Of a stretch of 64,000 bases of DNA, positions 45,344 through 56,536 are shown piece by piece. Source of the DNA: an uncultured Pelagibacteraceae bacterium (GTDB lineage: Bacteria > Pseudomonadota > Alphaproteobacteria > Pelagibacterales > AG-422-B15); assembly GCA_902547315.1 (NCBI GenBank), contig CACCND010000004.1:47577-111576 (forward strand). The letters are read 5' to 3'. Every line of letters starts with the position of its first letter. Positions within the stretch are counted from its first letter, which is position 1. The notes beneath the pieces were generated by a model. The model was not told the DNA's origin. It saw nothing but the letters and a program-made list of their open reading frames with translations, and made no database searches. The position numbers were made by a program, and so were the translations under genes.

Positions 45344-46909
45344 ATGTTATTACACGAGTATTTAGAAAATGGAGCAGATAAAAATCCTAATTTCCCCTTT
45401 TCTGAATTTGAAGGAAATTCGCTTTCTTATCAAGAAGCAAATTTATTAAGCAATCAATTGGCCAACAAACTTGTTTATGAGGGTTTAGAAGTTGGAGATA
45501 GATTTGCATTTCTTGCAAAAAATTGTACTGAAATGGCAATTATGTATTACGCAGCATCAAAAGTTGGTGCTGTACCTGTTCCACTGAATTATCGTTTAGC
45601 GGACCAAGAGTGGGCATACATAATAAATGACTCTGAAGCCAAACTCATAATAGTCAAAGGTAATGAATATTCGGATAGAATAAATCAGATTTCATCAGAG
45701 TTAAAAAATATAAAAAAATATATTTCTATATCGCTTAATAATAGCATCGAAAAATTTCAGGATTTTTATGATTGGCTTTCAGATAGTTCGAATGAAAAAC
45801 CAACTTTAAAAATCAATGAAAATGCTGACGTATATCAAATGTACACAAGTGGTACTACAGGCCATCCAAAAGGCGCAGTTCTTTTACAAAGAAATGTTGC
45901 TGCTAACATAAGACAGTATTTAAATAGTTTAACTTTACCAAGGCCATCGAGAACTCTTTTGGTGGCACCAATGTATCATGCTGCAGCAATGATTAATATG
46001 TGTGGATGCATTGCAATTGGTGGAACAATAGTTATTCAAGAGGATTTTATTCCGCAAGATGTAGTAGACTGTCTAGCAAATGAAAAAATTACGCATACAG
46101 TTTTAGTCCCTGCAATGATTCAAGCTTGCTTAGTATCAGTGCCAAATGTTGCGAGTAACGAATATAATGATTTAGATCAGATACATTATGGAGCCTCGCC
46201 AATCGCTCCAGAAACTCTCAAAAAGGCAATGGATGTTTTTAAGTGTAAATTTGGACAAGGTTTTGGAATGACAGAGACCGTCGCTGTTATTTGTCTTATG
46301 ACTCCAGAAGAACATATTCGTGCGCTTAATGAAAAACCTGAACTATTAAAATCATGTGGCAGACCTGCAATCGATACACAAGTTGAAATAAGAGATGAAA
46401 ATGATAACCCTCTTCCCATTGGAGAAATAGGTCAGATCTGCGCTAAGGGACCTCAAATCATGAAAGGTTATTGGAATAAAAAAGAGGAAAGTGAGAAAGC
46501 ACTTAAAGGTGGGTGGATGCATACAGGTGATGCAGGTCGAATGGACGAAGAAGGATTTGTATTTATACAAGATAGAATAAAAGACATGATTGTGTCTGGA
46601 GGTGAGAATATTTACTCAACCGAAGTCGAAGCAGCTTTATTTGCACACCCTGATGTCGTTGATGCCGCGGTTATTGGTGTTCCGGACGAAAAATATGGTG
46701 AGGTAGTTAAAGCTTGTATTGTGAAAAAGGAAGGGTCAAATGTAACTGAGGATGATTTGATAAGCTTCTGTAAAGACAGAATTGCAAGCTATAAAAAACC
46801 CCAATCAGTAGATTTTATCGATGAAGTTCCAAGAAATGCTAGTGGAAAAGTTTTAAAAAAAGTATTGAGAGAACCGTATTGGAAGGATCAAGAAAGACAA
46901 GTAAGCTAA
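45344..46909 (+). CDS. AMP-dependent acyl-CoA synthetase/ligase
   Basis: 521 aa. The A3 motif is YTSGTTGHPKGAVL near residue 170, followed by GFGMTET (A5 region), GWMHTGDAGRMDEEGFVFI (A7-A8) and ASGKVLKKVLRE with the catalytic Lys near the C-terminus. It activates a carboxylate to an acyl-CoA. Medium-chain or aryl substrates are typical of this size, but none is readable. It follows the acylase, so it may activate the acid that enzyme releases. Its stop overlaps convergent tldD by four bases. Confidence 0.87.
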   Translation: MLLHEYLENGADKNPNFPFSEFEGNSLSYQEANLLSNQLANKLVYEGLEVGDRFAFLAKNCTEMAIMYYAASKVGAVPVPLNYRLADQEWAYIINDSEAKLIIVKGNEYSDRINQISSELKNIKKYISISLNNSIEKFQDFYDWLSDSSNEKPTLKINENADVYQMYTSGTTGHPKGAVLLQRNVAANIRQYLNSLTLPRPSRTLLVAPMYHAAAMINMCGCIAIGGTIVIQEDFIPQDVVDCLANEKITHTVLVPAMIQACLVSVPNVASNEYNDLDQIHYGASPIAPETLKKAMDVFKCKFGQGFGMTETVAVICLMTPEEHIRALNEKPELLKSCGRPAIDTQVEIRDENDNPLPIGEIGQICAKGPQIMKGYWNKKEESEKALKGGWMHTGDAGRMDEEGFVFIQDRIKDMIVSGGENIYSTEVEAALFAHPDVVDAAVIGVPDEKYGEVVKACIVKKEGSNVTEDDLISFCKDRIASYKKPQSVDFIDEVPRNASGKVLKKVLREPYWKDQERQVS

Positions 46910-48354
46910 GCTGTCGCCGTACCTCCAACAGTAAGATTTTCAATCAACATCGTAGGCTGCCCTACTCCAACAGGAACACTTTGCCCATCTTTACCGCACG
47001 TTCCAATTCCAGTATCCATTTTTGAGTCGTTACCAACCATTTTAACTCTTTTTAAAACATCAGGACCGTTACCAATAAGCGTCGCACCTTTTACAGGGTT
47101 TGTAACTTTACCATTTTCTATTTTGTAAGCTTCAGTACAAGTGAATACAAACTTACCACTTGTAATATCAACCTGACCACCGCCAAAATCCACAGCGTAT
47201 AGGCCATTCTTAACTGATTTTAGAATTTCTTCGGGATGGCGATTGCCCGATAACATATATGTATTTGTCATACGAGGCATGGGTAAGTGAGCATAACTTT
47301 CTCTTCTGCCATTTCCTGTAGGATTAACTCCCATTAGTTTTGAGTTTAATCTGTCCTGCATGTATCCAGTTAAAATTCCATTTTCAATTAACGTTGTACA
47401 GTTAGTTGGTGTACCCTCATCATCGACGCTTAGAGATCCTCGACGAGAGTCAATCGTTCCATCGTCAACAACTGTCACTGACTCGTCAGCAATTTTTTCA
47501 CCCATAAGGTTAGAGAATGCAGAAGTTTTTTTTCTATTAAAATCACCCTCAAGCCCATGTCCTATTGCTTCATGTAGCAGTACACCCGGGTAACCCGGTC
47601 CAAGAACTACATCCATTTCACCTGCAGGTGTGTCAACAGAAGTAAGATTTATTTCAGCCTGATTGATTGCTTCATCTACCTGATTTTGCCAATGTGAGGA
47701 ATTTAAGAAAGTTGAGTAATCCACTCTACCGCCTGAACCTCTGCTGCCATTTTCCTGACGTCCATCCTTTTCGAGAACGATTGATACATAAAGTCTTACA
47801 AGAGGGCGAAGATCCTCAATCATAATTCCACCAGGCCTGTAAATTCTCACGGCCTGCCATTCACCGTTTAGTGATGCTGAAACTTGCTTAACATTTGGAT
47901 TTTTTGATCTAGCGTATTCATCAATTTTTTTCAGAGTTTCTACTTTTTCTGAAAATTCAGTTTCATTTATTGGATTGATCTCATTGTAAAGTTTTCTGTT
48001 GGTTTTTGAAAAATTAGCGTTGAAATTTGCATTATGGTCTTTTGTGATAAAATTTACTGTTTCACTAGCTTTTTTTAGAGCGTTCTCATCAATATCGGAT
48101 GAATGAGCGTAGCCTGAACTTTCGCCAGCTATAGCTCTTAATCCAAAACCCTTTGATGTATCAAATGAAGCACTCTTCAACCTTTGATCATCGTATACAA
48201 AGCTCTCACTTTCACAGAATTCCATGAAAAGCTCTCCGTCGTCTGCTTTGTGCAAAGCATCTGATACAATTTTATCAACTTTTGAGTTATCTAAATTGCT
48301 TCTGGTGAAAAAGAGGCTGTCATTGGACTGATTCTCTATTTTTTTGTTAATCAT
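46906..48354 (-). CDS. tldD: Metalloprotease TldD
   Basis: 482 aa. The zinc motif HEAIGHGLEGDFNRK lies near residue 265, with CCTT-like ligand region further on and the C-terminal TGIGTCGKDGQSVPVGVGQPTM characteristic of TldD (parts shown: CGKDGQSVPVGVGQPTM). TldD and its partner TldE/PmbA form a protease that trims unfolded or peptide substrates, including microcin precursors. The partner is not in the window. Divergent from coxB. Confidence 0.92.
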   Translation of the reverse strand: MINKKIENQSNDSLFFTRSNLDNSKVDKIVSDALHKADDGELFMEFCESESFVYDDQRLKSASFDTSKGFGLRAIAGESSGYAHSSDIDENALKKASETVNFITKDHNANFNANFSKTNRKLYNEINPINETEFSEKVETLKKIDEYARSKNPNVKQVSASLNGEWQAVRIYRPGGIMIEDLRPLVRLYVSIVLEKDGRQENGSRGSGGRVDYSTFLNSSHWQNQVDEAINQAEINLTSVDTPAGEMDVVLGPGYPGVLLHEAIGHGLEGDFNRKKTSAFSNLMGEKIADESVTVVDDGTIDSRRGSLSVDDEGTPTNCTTLIENGILTGYMQDRLNSKLMGVNPTGNGRRESYAHLPMPRMTNTYMLSGNRHPEEILKSVKNGLYAVDFGGGQVDITSGKFVFTCTEAYKIENGKVTNPVKGATLIGNGPDVLKRVKMVGNDSKMDTGIGTCGKDGQSVPVGVGQPTMLIENLTVGGTATA

Positions 48355-48518
48355 CTCGAATTGTTCTGAATAAAAAATATCATTATAAAATATATTAAAA
48401 AAACCCTAAAAACTAGCAAAAATTGCGTCAAACTGTCGCGTATTAATGAGTAGTTTAATACAATTTAAGCAGTATATATTACGTAGTAGCATAAAACATT
48501 AAATCAAATAATCTTTCT
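48355..48518. other. Divergent intergenic region tldD-coxB
   Basis: This 164-base gap holds the promoters for tldD (minus) and the cox operon (plus). It is AT-rich and contains GTCGCG and TTGCGTCAAA segments and several TATA-like words, but no hexamer pair or long palindrome is convincing by eye. No open reading frame is supported here. Confidence 0.4.
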
Positions 48519-49346
48519 ATGAAAAATATTATTAAAATATTATTTTTTCTTCTAATACCGTCTTATTCTCTGGCAAACGAAGGTATTTCTGAAAATTGGC
48601 AGCTAAGCTTTCAACAGCCTGCAACTGATTTAATGTCTGATATTATATCATTTCATAGCTATATTTTGATGCCTATCATTACTGGCATATCACTTTTAGT
48701 ACTTGGCCTGCTGCTATATATTATGTTCAGATTTAATAGCAACCGCAATCAGGTTGCCTCCACAACAACACATAACACAACAATTGAAATCTTGTGGACG
48801 GTAATTCCAGTAGTATTGTTAATTATAATCGCTATTCCATCTTTTAGATTACTATATGTTTCTGAGACAATCCCAAAAGCAGATATAACAATTAAGGCTA
48901 TAGGCAATCAATGGTATTGGACTTACGAGTACCCAGATTTTGATGACATCTCGTTTGATGCCAACATGCTAGCTGATCATGAGTTATCAGATCCAAAGTT
49001 AAGATTATTAGAGACAGATACTCAAATTGTTGTTCCAGTAGATAAAGTAGTGAAGCTTCAGTTGACATCGGCAGATGTATTGCACGCTTGGACAATTCCA
49101 GCATTTGGTGTCAAGATGGATGCTGTACCGGGAAGATTAAATGAAACATGGTTTAAAGCTAACAAAGAAGGAATTTATTATGGCCAATGCTCTGAGCTTT
49201 GTGGTCCAAAACATGCCTTTATGCCCATTAATGTAAAAGTTGTATCAAATAAAGAATTTGAAGAATGGATCGAATTTGCTAAATCTGAGTACGCGTCCTT
49301 AGACATTAATTACACTGACAATACATTTGAAATAGCTAAAAAATAA
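48519..49346 (+). CDS. coxB: Cytochrome c oxidase subunit II
   Basis: 275 aa. Signal peptide of about 19 residues, two transmembrane helices (IMPIITGISLLVLGLLLYIMF and ILWTVIPVVLLIIIAIP), then a periplasmic cupredoxin domain. The CuA ligands are visible: His in VLHAWTIPAFG and the CSELCGPKHAFMP cluster (two Cys, Glu, His), plus the aromatic patch GNQWYWTYEYPD for cytochrome c docking. First gene of the aa3 oxidase operon. Confidence 0.96.
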   Translation: MKNIIKILFFLLIPSYSLANEGISENWQLSFQQPATDLMSDIISFHSYILMPIITGISLLVLGLLLYIMFRFNSNRNQVASTTTHNTTIEILWTVIPVVLLIIIAIPSFRLLYVSETIPKADITIKAIGNQWYWTYEYPDFDDISFDANMLADHELSDPKLRLLETDTQIVVPVDKVVKLQLTSADVLHAWTIPAFGVKMDAVPGRLNETWFKANKEGIYYGQCSELCGPKHAFMPINVKVVSNKEFEEWIEFAKSEYASLDINYTDNTFEIAKK

Positions 49347-49373
49347 AATATTTTATTTAGAGGAGATATATAA

Positions 49374-50984
<1,611 letters not shown>

Positions 50985-50992
50985 AAATTACA

Positions 50993-51922
50993 ATGGCAAA
51001 TATTACCTCAGTTTCTAACAAACAGGAATTTGGGCTAGGATCTATTGCCGCAAAACTAGTTCTATATACCTCCTTGCTTAAACCAAGGGTCATGTCACTT
51101 TCTATATTTACAAGCTTTGTGGGAATGATAATCGCACCTGGAAGTTTAAGTTTTACAAAGGGTTTGCTCGCAATTCTTGCTATTTCAATAGGTTCTGGTG
51201 CGTCAGGAGCACTAAACATGTGGTATGAGAGAGATACTGACAAATTAATGAATAGAACAAAAGATCGAGCTTTGCCAACAAACCAAATAAGCGCTAATGG
51301 AGCACTCATCTATGGCATAACACTCTCAATAATTGCGGTATCAATGCTATACTTGGTTTCAAATTTAGCAGCTGCAGGATTACTTTTACTGACAATCTGC
51401 TTTTATATATTTGTTTACACAATATGGCTTAAAAAGAGGACACCTCAAAATATTGTGATAGGAGGTGCAGCGGGAGCCTTTCCCCCGATGATCGGTTGGG
51501 CAGTTGTGACAGGCGGAGTTTCAACTGAGATTTGCCTCCTTTTCATGTTAATTTTTCTATGGACGCCTCCTCATTTCTGGGCTCTTGCACTTTATAAATC
51601 TGATGATTACAAAAAGGCTGGAATTCCAATGATGCCACTGATTGTTGGTGAGCGTAAAACGATAAATTTAATTATCGCATATTCGATTACCTTATTGCCA
51701 CTTACTTTAATTATGAGTTCATACTATTCTTTGTTTTTTGGAGTTTCGTCAACAGTACTAAGTATTTTTTTCATTTATTTGGCATTTGATCTCAAAAGAT
51801 CGTGGTTGAAAGATGGCTTGCTTGAGCGAAAAGCTCAAATGCTATTTTATTTTTCAATTATTTATCTTTTTAATATTTTCTCAATTTTATTGATCGATAA
51901 TTTACTATGGAATATTTACTGA
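50993..51922 (+). CDS. ctaB: Protoheme IX farnesyltransferase
   Basis: 309 aa, multispanning UbiA-family protein. LLKPRVMSL begins the first helix, the two Asp motifs are NMWYERDTDKLMNRTKDRALP and LYKSDDYKKAGIPMMPLI, and there are about nine helices. It farnesylates heme b to heme o for the oxidase. Placed between coxA and coxF; its stop overlaps the next start (TGATG). Confidence 0.95.
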   Translation: MANITSVSNKQEFGLGSIAAKLVLYTSLLKPRVMSLSIFTSFVGMIIAPGSLSFTKGLLAILAISIGSGASGALNMWYERDTDKLMNRTKDRALPTNQISANGALIYGITLSIIAVSMLYLVSNLAAAGLLLLTICFYIFVYTIWLKKRTPQNIVIGGAAGAFPPMIGWAVVTGGVSTEICLLFMLIFLWTPPHFWALALYKSDDYKKAGIPMMPLIVGERKTINLIIAYSITLLPLTLIMSSYYSLFFGVSSTVLSIFFIYLAFDLKRSWLKDGLLERKAQMLFYFSIIYLFNIFSILLIDNLLWNIY

Positions 51923-52026
51923 TGGATAAAAAAATAAAAAAAAGAAATATAATAACTGCACTTGTACTAGTTTTCTTTGTGGCTTTATTTTTTTCTTACA
52001 CTGTTTATAAGTTGGGAACTATTTAA
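51922..52026 (+). CDS. coxF: CoxF-like single-helix protein, 34 aa
   Basis: A 34-residue frame: basic MDKKIKKRN, then one hydrophobic helix ITALVLVFFVALFFSYTVYK. Its start overlaps the ctaB stop (ATGA), and its TAA is directly followed by the ctaG ATG, so it is translated as part of the operon. A small single-helix protein in this exact place (between ctaB and ctaG) is standard in alphaproteobacterial cox operons and is called CoxF; its role in oxidase assembly is not well defined. Confidence 0.75.
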   Translation: MDKKIKKRNIITALVLVFFVALFFSYTVYKLGTI

Positions 52027-52563
52027 ATGAATTTTATTAGGTCAAACAACAGTATCACTGCGATCGGACTAATTGGAATAGTTATCACCATGATCGCTTT
52101 AGCTTATGCGTCAGTGCCTCTATACAACTATTTTTGTAAAGTTACAGGATTTGGGGGTACCCCAAATGTGTATTCTTCTGAAAGCATTTATTCTATCGAT
52201 AAAACTATCAATGTTAGATTAGACTCCAACGTTGGTTCTACCCTAGATTGGGAATTCTTTCCCGAGCAAAGAATTCATCAATTAAAGATAGGTGAAAATA
52301 AACTGATTAACTATGTGATAGAGAATAATACAAACCAAACTCTAAGCGGTACAGCTGTTTATAATGTATCACCAACTGAGGCAGGAAAGTACTTTAACAA
52401 AATTGAATGCTTTTGTTTTCAAGAAACGGAGCTTATGGCTAACGAAACTAAAATTATGCCTGTTTCATTTTTTATAGATCCCGAAATTGAAAATGATAAA
52501 TATATTTCTGATTTATCAGAAGTTACTTTGTCCTATACCTTTTATGAAAACAGTGATACATAA
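52027..52563 (+). CDS. ctaG: Cytochrome c oxidase assembly protein CtaG/Cox11
   Basis: 178 aa. One N-terminal transmembrane helix (ITAIGLIGIVITMIALAYA) then a periplasmic copper-binding domain. YFNKIECFCFQETEL carries the CFCF copper motif, and VPLYNYFCKVTGFGGTP is diagnostic. It delivers copper to CuB of subunit I. Directly abuts coxF and lies six bases before coxC. Confidence 0.95.
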   Translation: MNFIRSNNSITAIGLIGIVITMIALAYASVPLYNYFCKVTGFGGTPNVYSSESIYSIDKTINVRLDSNVGSTLDWEFFPEQRIHQLKIGENKLINYVIENNTNQTLSGTAVYNVSPTEAGKYFNKIECFCFQETELMANETKIMPVSFFIDPEIENDKYISDLSEVTLSYTFYENSDT

Positions 52564-52569
52564 TTAGAT

Positions 52570-53370
52570 ATGAGTTCAGAAAATACAAAAAGAACACATG
52601 AATATCATTTAGTTGATCCTAGTCCTTGGCCCCTTCTCGCATCGATCGGAGCTTTAATCGCATGCGTTGGTGCGGTTGTATATTTTAGGACTGATGACAT
52701 GTGGACAATGATAATTGGTTTAGCAATTGTTATTTATGTCTCATACATGTGGTTTAGAGATGTGATTATAGAGGGTGAACATCAAGGTCATCACACACCA
52801 GTTGTTCAAATTGGCCTTAGATACGGCATGACTTTATTTATTGCATCAGAAGTTATGTTCTTTGTTGCTTGGTTTTGGGCATATTTCAACGCAAGTTTAT
52901 TCCCTACAGAACAAATAGGAGCTATTTGGCCTCCCCCAGATATTCATCTAATGGATCCATGGCATATACCTCTAATCAACACGTTAATCCTGCTTTTATC
53001 AGGAACAACAGTTACCTGGGCTCATCATGCATTGCTAGAAGGCAATAGAAAAGAGCTAATACAGGGACTATGGTGCACGGTAGGACTTGGCGTCGTATTC
53101 ACTGGTTTTCAGGTTTATGAATACATGCATGCTGATTTTTCATTTTCTGGGCACATTTATGGTGCAACTTTTTATATGGCAACTGGCTTTCATGGCTTTC
53201 ATGTTCTAATTGGAACAATATTCTTAATTGTTTGCCTTGGAAGATCGATTGCTGGCCATTTTAAATCTGATCATCATTTTGGGTTCGAGGCTGCTGCTTG
53301 GTATTGGCATTTTGTTGATGTTGTTTGGTTATTTTTATTTGCAGCAATTTATGTTTGGGGCTCATATTAA
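52570..53370 (+). CDS. coxC: Cytochrome c oxidase subunit III
   Basis: 266 aa with about seven helices. HEYHLVDPSPWPLLASIGAL is the typical N-terminus, GMTLFIASEVMFFVAWFWAYF (as GMTLFIASEVMFFVAWFW) contains the conserved Glu, and GFHGFHVLIGT and WYWHFVDVVWLFLF close the protein. It stabilises the subunit I proton pathway. Confidence 0.96.
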   Translation: MSSENTKRTHEYHLVDPSPWPLLASIGALIACVGAVVYFRTDDMWTMIIGLAIVIYVSYMWFRDVIIEGEHQGHHTPVVQIGLRYGMTLFIASEVMFFVAWFWAYFNASLFPTEQIGAIWPPPDIHLMDPWHIPLINTLILLLSGTTVTWAHHALLEGNRKELIQGLWCTVGLGVVFTGFQVYEYMHADFSFSGHIYGATFYMATGFHGFHVLIGTIFLIVCLGRSIAGHFKSDHHFGFEAAAWYWHFVDVVWLFLFAAIYVWGSY

Positions 53371-53382
53371 TAAATACTATAA

Positions 53383-54078
53383 TTGATTAAAAATCTTCTT
53401 TTCCACTTAATTTTTATTTCAACAATTGTCCTGCTTCTTTTGCTTTGTTTTTGGCAAACACAAAGGCTCGAATGGAAAAATAATTTAATAGAGTCAATTA
53501 ATTCTAATTATAATTCTGTGACAGATGAATTTCCGTCAAATGACGAGAGCTCTCAATATGAATTCATGAATACTTCAGTAAAAGGACAACTATTAACTGG
53601 TAAAAAAATGTTTTTTTATAAATTTAATCTTAAAGGAGAGTCTGGTTACGAAATTGTCTTACCAATGGAAATGAATAGCAAAAAATTTATTTATGTAATA
53701 CTTGGTTGGATACCGTTTGATTCAAAAGATAATTTTGAATTAGATGAAGTTTTCACAAATAGTGAGATAGAAATCAGAGGAGCTTTAATCTATTCGAAGG
53801 ATCGAAAGCCACTTATTCCAGAAAATGATACAATTGCAAATACCTGGTATTTGCTCAATACAAGTGAAATGGATAAATATCATAAATTAAATTCTAGTAA
53901 GTATATGATTAAATTAATCGACCAAAGCTATTCTGATAATGTTCTGATTGAATTTGAGCCATCTAATATAACAAATAATCATCTCCAGTATGCTGTCACC
54001 TGGTTTTTGTTGTCTTTTGTAATTATGATAATGTATATCTACTATATTAGACAAAAGGTGCGAAAAAATGAGGTATAG
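53383..54078 (+). CDS. surf1: SURF1-family oxidase assembly protein
   Basis: 231 aa with a TTG start at 53383. An N-terminal helix (LIFISTIVLLLLLCFW) and a C-terminal helix (HLQYAVTWFLLSFVIMIMYIYY) flank a periplasmic domain, the SURF1 layout. FWQTQRLEWKNNLI, LGWIPFDS and NNHLQYAVTWF are the family landmarks. It helps insert heme a. Last cox gene; its 3' end overlaps thrC by eleven bases. Confidence 0.87.
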   Translation: MIKNLLFHLIFISTIVLLLLLCFWQTQRLEWKNNLIESINSNYNSVTDEFPSNDESSQYEFMNTSVKGQLLTGKKMFFYKFNLKGESGYEIVLPMEMNSKKFIYVILGWIPFDSKDNFELDEVFTNSEIEIRGALIYSKDRKPLIPENDTIANTWYLLNTSEMDKYHKLNSSKYMIKLIDQSYSDNVLIEFEPSNITNNHLQYAVTWFLLSFVIMIMYIYYIRQKVRKNEV

Positions 54079-55453
54079 AAGCACAAGGGGAAGCGATTAC
54101 TTTGGGTTTAGAGAAGTTTTATTTGCTGGTTTAGCAAATGATGGAGGCCTATTTATTCCTGAAAATTGGCCAAATATAAATCATAAAGATATTAATCGAA
54201 ATGTAAGTTATGAGGATTTAACAGAAATTATTTTATCCCCATTTATTGGTGATGAAATAGAGACCGATCAATTGAAGAGGATTATTAAAGAAGCGTATTC
54301 AAATAATTTTACAGAAAGTGACTGTGTATCATTTAAGGAGCTTAATAAAAACGAAATAATCGTGGAGCTGTTCAATGGCCCAACTTTAGCCTTCAAAGAC
54401 TTCGCAATGCAATTGCTTATCCCTCTTTTTGATCATTTTTTAGAAAAAGAGAAGAAAAAAATAAATCTTATAGTAGCAACATCAGGTGACACAGGATCAG
54501 CTGCTATAAATGCAGTAAAAAAAAGCAAAAATATAAATATTTTCTGCTTATATCCTAAGGGTAGGATTTCAGAATTTCAGAGAAGACAGATGTCAACTGT
54601 AAATCAAGAAAATATTTTTCTTTGTGAAGTAGAAGGAACGTTTGATGACTGTCAAAAAATTGTTAAAGATATTTTGAAAGATACAAATTATAGTATGCAT
54701 AATAATATATCAGCAGTTAATTCAATTAATTGGGCAAGAATTATTATTCAATCAGTATACTACTTTTATACATTTATTAATTTTATGGAAAGAGCTTCCA
54801 ATAAAGTTAATTTTTCTGTCCCAACCGGTAATTTTGGAGATATTTATGCTGGATATGTTTCATATAAAATGGGATTACCTATCAATAAATTAATAGTAGC
54901 TACGAACGAAAATGATATTCTAAATAGATTTATGAAGTCAGGAGTATATGAGTCTAAAACAGTCATAAAAACATCAAGTCCAAGTATGGATATTCAGGTA
55001 GCAAGTAATTTTGAAAGATTACTTTTTGATATACTTAATCAATCAAATACTGAAACAAAAGCATCAATGGAAAATTTTGAAGCAAGTAGAAAAATATCAA
55101 TATCTGAGGAACATTTAGAAAAAGTTCGAGAGGTATTTAGCTCAAATAGTTCTTCGATGGATATCGTTCAAAACACAATCAAATCTGTTAAAGATAATTT
55201 TTCATATGTTATTGACCCCCACACTGCAACAGGACTCGATGCATCGAGATTTGAAAAAGATGTAAATAGGCTTAATTTTGTTATGGCTACAGCTCACCCT
55301 GTAAAATTTTCTGAGGTTGTTGAAAAATCAATAGGTGAAGATTTAAATTTAACAAGTAAATACAACTACTTATTTGATGCTGAAGAAAAAATGTATAAAA
55401 TGGAAAATAACACAATTCGAATTAAAGAATTTATTAAGGAGCAGATAAGCTAG
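54068..55453 (+). CDS. thrC: Threonine synthase
   Basis: 461 aa, PLP enzyme of the proteobacterial long type. N-terminal YRSTRG, the PLP-Lys motif NGPTLAFKDFAMQ near residue 105, VATSGDTGSAAINAV and VPTGNFGDIYAGY for phosphate and PLP binding. It converts O-phosphohomoserine to threonine, the step after ThrB, encoded at 56961-57923. In alphaproteobacteria thrC commonly follows the cox operon. Confidence 0.94.
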   Translation: MRYRSTRGSDYFGFREVLFAGLANDGGLFIPENWPNINHKDINRNVSYEDLTEIILSPFIGDEIETDQLKRIIKEAYSNNFTESDCVSFKELNKNEIIVELFNGPTLAFKDFAMQLLIPLFDHFLEKEKKKINLIVATSGDTGSAAINAVKKSKNINIFCLYPKGRISEFQRRQMSTVNQENIFLCEVEGTFDDCQKIVKDILKDTNYSMHNNISAVNSINWARIIIQSVYYFYTFINFMERASNKVNFSVPTGNFGDIYAGYVSYKMGLPINKLIVATNENDILNRFMKSGVYESKTVIKTSSPSMDIQVASNFERLLFDILNQSNTETKASMENFEASRKISISEEHLEKVREVFSSNSSSMDIVQNTIKSVKDNFSYVIDPHTATGLDASRFEKDVNRLNFVMATAHPVKFSEVVEKSIGEDLNLTSKYNYLFDAEEKMYKMENNTIRIKEFIKEQIS

Positions 55454-56031
55454 TGTCATTTTTAACAACTTATTATCCAAAAAAGGTAATATTTGAGAGG
55501 AGAGGTGAAAATATCATCCTAAGACCTCCAGATTATAAAGATTGGAAATCATGGTCTTCATTAAAAGAAAAAAATAAAAAATATTTAAAACCGTGGGAAC
55601 CTGCGTGGTCACCAAATGAGCTTGAAAGAAGCTCATTTGTAAAAAGAGTAAGATATTTTGAAAAACTCGCATTAGATGATAATGCATATTCCTTTCTGAT
55701 ATTTGAAAAAAATAATGATAATAATTTGATCGGCGAAATTAATATAAATAATGTTCAAAGAGGTGTAGTTCAATCCTGCTCAATTGGGTATTGGATTTGT
55801 GAAACTAAGATGGGTAAAGGTTTAATGAGTGAATCAATAAAACTTATCAAAGAATTTATTTTTGATGAATTGAATTTACATAGAGTAGAGGCAGCGTGCC
55901 TACCAAGGAATGAGCGTTCTTTAAAGACACTTGAAAAAAATAATTTTTGCATAGAAGGATTAGTAAGACAGTATTTGAAAATCAACGGCAAGTGGGAGGA
56001 CCACTTACTTTTATCTTGTATTAAAGAATAA
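55453..56031 (+). CDS. GNAT N-acetyltransferase (RimJ/RimL-like)
   Basis: 192 aa with a GTG start sharing one base with the thrC stop. ILRPPDYKDWKSWSSLKEKNKKYLKPWEP (parts: LRPPDYKDWKSW, YLKPWEP) and the acetyl-CoA segment GYWICETKMGKGLMSESIKL, then LHRVEAACLPRNERSLKTLEKNNF (parts), are those of RimJ/RimL-type acetyltransferases. Target protein or metabolite unknown. A GNAT after the cox/thrC block is a frequent alphaproteobacterial arrangement. Confidence 0.87.
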   Translation: MSFLTTYYPKKVIFERRGENIILRPPDYKDWKSWSSLKEKNKKYLKPWEPAWSPNELERSSFVKRVRYFEKLALDDNAYSFLIFEKNNDNNLIGEININNVQRGVVQSCSIGYWICETKMGKGLMSESIKLIKEFIFDELNLHRVEAACLPRNERSLKTLEKNNFCIEGLVRQYLKINGKWEDHLLLSCIKE

Positions 56032-56049
56032 ATTTAGTATGGTCGTCAA

Positions 56050-56535
56050 ATGTCAAATTTAATTGGAAATGAATTGCCAAATGAAACTTTGGTTTTTATG
56101 GACAAGGATAAAGGGCCACAACCATTAAAGATATTGGACTTCTGTAAAAAGAAAAAAATAGTAATCTTCGGTGTACCAGGTGCATTTACACCAACGTGTG
56201 CTCGAAATCATCTACCTGGCTTCATAGAGAATGCTGACAAAATTAAAGAAAAAGCCATCGATGAAATCATATGTTTTGCAACTAATGACATATTTACTAT
56301 GTCAGCATGGGAGGAAATTTCTGGATCAAATGGAAAAATAAAATTTTTATCAGATAGTAAGGCTGAGTTTGCAAAATCATTAGGCACAGACTATCCCGAC
56401 ACATTTGGAACATCGATCAAGACAAAAAGATGCTCACTACTTGTTAATGATGGAATTATTGAAAAATTTTTTGTCGAAGTTGATGGTGGTAAAGTTGATG
56501 TAAGTGGAGCAAATAAAATGATGGATTTACTGTAA
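56050..56535 (+). CDS. Peroxiredoxin, Prx5/AhpC-TSA type
   Basis: 161 aa. The peroxidatic Cys lies in VPGAFTPTCARNHLPGF, the Prx5 signature, near residue 49, with the supporting Thr two residues before and an Arg in TKRCSLLVNDG. A second Cys in that segment may resolve or be reduced by glutathione/glutaredoxin. It removes peroxides in the cytosol. Convergent with rnhA. Confidence 0.92.
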   Translation: MSNLIGNELPNETLVFMDKDKGPQPLKILDFCKKKKIVIFGVPGAFTPTCARNHLPGFIENADKIKEKAIDEIICFATNDIFTMSAWEEISGSNGKIKFLSDSKAEFAKSLGTDYPDTFGTSIKTKRCSLLVNDGIIEKFFVEVDGGKVDVSGANKMMDLL

Positions 56536-56536
56536 C

